A stretch of 64,000 nt of DNA from Candidatus Melainabacteria bacterium (lineage in GTDB: Bacteria; Cyanobacteriota; Vampirovibrionia; 2-02-FULL-35-15), in assembly GCA_023250155.1 (NCBI GenBank), contig JAHFBG010000007.1, positions 93,219-157,218 on the forward strand, in the 5' to 3' direction. Below, one piece after another: positions 62,250 through 64,000 of this stretch (positions are counted from its first letter, which is position 1; each line of letters opens with the position of its first letter). A program made the translations under genes and the position numbers. The notes beneath the pieces were generated by a model. It searched no databases. It was not told the DNA's origin and was given only the letters and a program-made list of their open reading frames with translations.

Positions 62250-63281
62250 TTATAATGATTGCAAGCCTTTTCTAGCTACAAATACCAGACTACGAACATC
62301 TAACTTTACTTTAGTTCTATCTCTTAATTCAGGATCATTTTTAAAAAACATGGCTCCATTTTTATGTAATAAGGTGTTTTTGTCATAAGGGAAGTCAGGC
62401 AATTCATTTCTATCTACAATTATTTCACTTCTAACATTGCCAGAATGTTCTATTTCAAATCCAGCACTTTTTGCTGCACTCTCAAGAGAGTGTCTATAAA
62501 AATCAGTTAAAGATACTTCTTCTCCATCAATTAATCCTGCTTCTTTTATTTGCTCATAAAGACTTCTAGTCATTCTTTCATTTCCATTACTTTCCAGTCT
62601 TAATGTAGCTTCTAACGGACTATCTTTATAAAGAGTAAAGAATGGAACTATCCCTTTTAGTATTGGATGCTTTAACCATTTTTGTAGTTGGGCTTCTAAT
62701 TTTTCTTTATCAATAAAAACTATACCTGTTCTTCCTGATACTTTTGGAAATATTTCCCCATAAGAAAAGAATGGGATTTTACCTGCTCGTTCAGCTTTAA
62801 TAAATATATCTCCAGGATCTATTGAAAGATCTAATTGTTCTATTAGCCTGCCATCAGTTTTACATACTCTATATAACTCAGCTAATGCCTCAGGTAGTTT
62901 TTCACTCGGAATTGTATCTAATACTCCATAACCAGTAACAAGATCTGCTGTTTTATCTTTAAATGGAAGTCTTGGAAGTTTTGCTGATACTTTTAAAGAG
63001 GGGTATTGTCTATTGAGAGCTAAAAACTTAGGATTTTGTTCTGTTTCTATCCAAGTAACATCATTTTGTAGTTTATTACCAATTAACCTATTTCTTAATT
63101 CACCACTCCCAGCGCCATACTCTAAGACAACAGCTTGTTTTGGAATCTTTGGTAAAACAGCATCTCTTGTGGTTTTCTGTAAAGCAGCCCTTGTAAACCT
63201 TCTTTGGGTTTCATACAGATCAAATAATTGTGTTTTTGTCCAAGCGGTTCTTTGGTAACTATCTAAAAATGTTGTAGTCAT
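62250..63281 (-). CDS. SAM-dependent methyltransferase, 343 residues
   Basis: A class I methyltransferase-like protein: VVLEYGAGSGELRNRLIG (near residue 52) is motif I, and GYGVLDTIPSEKLPEALAELYRVCK a motif IV/V-type region. The C-terminal ~180 residues are extra and carry no known motif. Start at 63281 follows AAGGAGAATATAAA. The promoter at 63325-63353 lies upstream. Confidence 0.82.
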   Translation of the reverse strand: MTTTFLDSYQRTAWTKTQLFDLYETQRRFTRAALQKTTRDAVLPKIPKQAVVLEYGAGSGELRNRLIGNKLQNDVTWIETEQNPKFLALNRQYPSLKVSAKLPRLPFKDKTADLVTGYGVLDTIPSEKLPEALAELYRVCKTDGRLIEQLDLSIDPGDIFIKAERAGKIPFFSYGEIFPKVSGRTGIVFIDKEKLEAQLQKWLKHPILKGIVPFFTLYKDSPLEATLRLESNGNERMTRSLYEQIKEAGLIDGEEVSLTDFYRHSLESAAKSAGFEIEHSGNVRSEIIVDRNELPDFPYDKNTLLHKNGAMFFKNDPELRDRTKVKLDVRSLVFVARKGLQSL

Positions 63282-63324
63282 TTTATATTCTCCTTAAATA
63301 AAGCTTTAAAATATGAAGTCAAGC

Positions 63325-63353
63325 ATAGTACACATATACATTTGCACTTTCAA
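63325..63353 (-). promoter_or_regulatory. Sigma-70-type promoter of the 343-residue methyltransferase gene
   Basis: On the minus strand TTGAAA (63353-63348) and TACTAT (63330-63325) with a 17-bp spacer. It overlaps the end of the recombinase-like remnant. Confidence 0.65.
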
Positions 63354-63793
63354 TTTTCATGTTTTTTTAATCTTAAGGTTAAGGAGGGTCTTTGATACCT
63401 TCTAGGTAATCTCTTCCAATAACCATTAAGCAAATGATTATTTTTTTTGATAGTTTCTTCACTCAATGTTTTTCCTACTAGTGCACCACTTCTACACCAA
63501 TCAAGCCATTTAATTTGCTCCTGTTTTAAAAACTCAAAATTAGATATATATTCTTTCCCTTGTTTTTCTTTCTTAAACTCAAGCTTCCATTGATAATAAC
63601 TCTGTATAGGAACTATATAATTAAATCCACCCTTGCCACTTACAGCAATAGTTGGTAGCTTGCCAGAACTTGCTAATCTTTGTATAGTTTTATGAGAAAC
63701 TCTTAATTCTCTAGCAATATCATCTAACCTGATAAAATCTTTTATATATCCACTTTCTAGAGGACAATCTGGAAAATACTGAAAATTAAATCC
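63350..63793 (-). pseudogene. Recombinase-like remnant: HTH plus core-binding region
   Basis: An open frame of about 147 codons with no ATG, GTG or TTG near its 5' end; it stops at 63350 and is limited by an in-frame TAA at 63794-63796. It holds an excisionase/MerR-type HTH (LDDIARELRVSHKTIQRLAS) and then a stretch such as WLDWCRSGALVGKTLSEET that looks like a tyrosine recombinase core-binding domain. The catalytic domain is missing. It lies next to tRNA-Pro, a typical integration site. It may be the leftover of a mobile element; an undetected start or frameshift upstream is also possible. Confidence 0.5.
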
Positions 63794-63809
63794 TTAGTTC
63801 AAACGAAAA

Positions 63810-63883
63810 CGGGCCGTGGCTCAGCTTGGTAGAGCACTTCCTTGGGGTGGAAGGGGTCGCGAGTTCAAATCTCGCCGGTCCGA
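63810..63883 (+). tRNA. tRNA-Pro (GGG)
   Basis: The cloverleaf has a 7-bp acceptor CGGGCCG/CGGTCCG, a D stem GCTC/GAGC, an anticodon stem CTTCC/GGAAG with loop TTGGGGT (anticodon GGG), and a T stem GCGAG/CTCGC with loop TTCAAAT; discriminator A. CCA is not encoded. Confidence 0.95.
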
Positions 63884-64000
63884 TAGTTTAATACAAACAT
63901 TTTCTAAAGTGCGTTTCTGTTCATCGGTAAGATTGTTTGGTGCGGTTTCTGGATCTACAACAACAAAAGGAAAAAAATAGGGAAGAAATTCTCTAAGCAC
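63821..64000 (-). CDS. 3' end of an unknown gene at the right window edge
   Basis: The frame is open from the right edge to a TGA at 63821-63823, which lies inside the tRNA on the opposite strand. It reads VLREFLPYFFPFVVVDPETA, then helical sequence, then LSDRRDLNSRPLPP. That tail is antisense tRNA sequence. It could be the true C terminus of a gene outside the window, but tRNA-antisense frames are a common artefact. Confidence 0.35.
   Translation of the reverse strand: MLREFLPYFFPFVVVDPETAPNNLTDEQKRTLENVCIKLSDRRDLNSRPLPPQGSALPS

Overview
The window is 64 kb of AT-rich chromosomal DNA from a Gram-negative-type (diderm) bacterium. It carries tripartite RND efflux systems with a TolC-like outer-membrane protein, many signal peptides and lipoproteins, a class A penicillin-binding protein, an L,D-transpeptidase and a periplasmic M23 hydrolase. 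Heme is made by the C5 route (HemA, HemC, CobA-HemD, HemB) and a CcoS-like small protein hints at cbb3-type respiration. An early-branching cyanobacterial relative (Vampirovibrionia/Melainabacteria type) is a guess from gene style; the sequence alone does not settle the taxonomy. No rRNA, CRISPR array or complete insertion sequence was seen. One tRNA-Pro(GGG) lies near the right edge.

Layout. 1-7.7 kb: two divergent heavy-metal RND efflux loci. 7.7-10.5 kb: a membrane protein, a secreted protein and an APC amino-acid permease. 10.7-14.1 kb: a DsbA-like protein, an ECF sigma/anti-sigma pair, a divergent small secreted protein with EGKCG motifs, and an FKBP isomerase. 14.2-17.4 kb: envelope proteins (glycine-zipper protein, L,D-transpeptidase, VWA protein) and three tiny membrane proteins. 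17.4-23.4 kb: heme genes and a class II aldolase. 23.5-30.5 kb: uvrB, M23 hydrolase, histidine phosphatase, YibE/F protein and lipA. 30.6-38.1 kb: flippase, sulfotransferase, a Gly/Pro/Gln-rich protein, an RlmB-type methyltransferase and PBP1A. 38.2-44.5 kb: two class IV aminotransferases and ilvD (branched-chain amino acids). 44.7-52.5 kb: a J-domain protein, a 1468-residue protein of unknown family and a Cas4/RecB-like plus RNase H-like nuclease. 52.5-58.1 kb: guaA, fmt, pyrB, a zinc peptidase and a second pair of tiny membrane proteins. 58.2-63.3 kb: a tandem lipoprotein cluster, a Tat-exported DUF1501 protein and a methyltransferase. 63.3-64 kb: a 5'-truncated recombinase-like remnant beside tRNA-Pro.

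The most striking signal is the 11.5-13.5 kb locus. A zinc-finger anti-sigma/ECF sigma operon and a divergent gene for a secreted Cys-rich protein (three EGKCG motifs plus EAKCG and EGTCG) share the same promoter pattern, GGAATAAG-N13-CGTT, on opposite strands. This resembles a bufferin/HvfA-like metal-stress regulon, but the usual DUF692 (MNIO) maturase is absent from the window. Other leads are the J-domain/giant protein/nuclease cluster, two paralogous loci of tiny membrane proteins, a heptamer repeat inside fmt, palindromic repeats at gene 3' ends and inside genes, and a promoter-like motif (TTGATT with TGT 21 nt downstream) at three genes.
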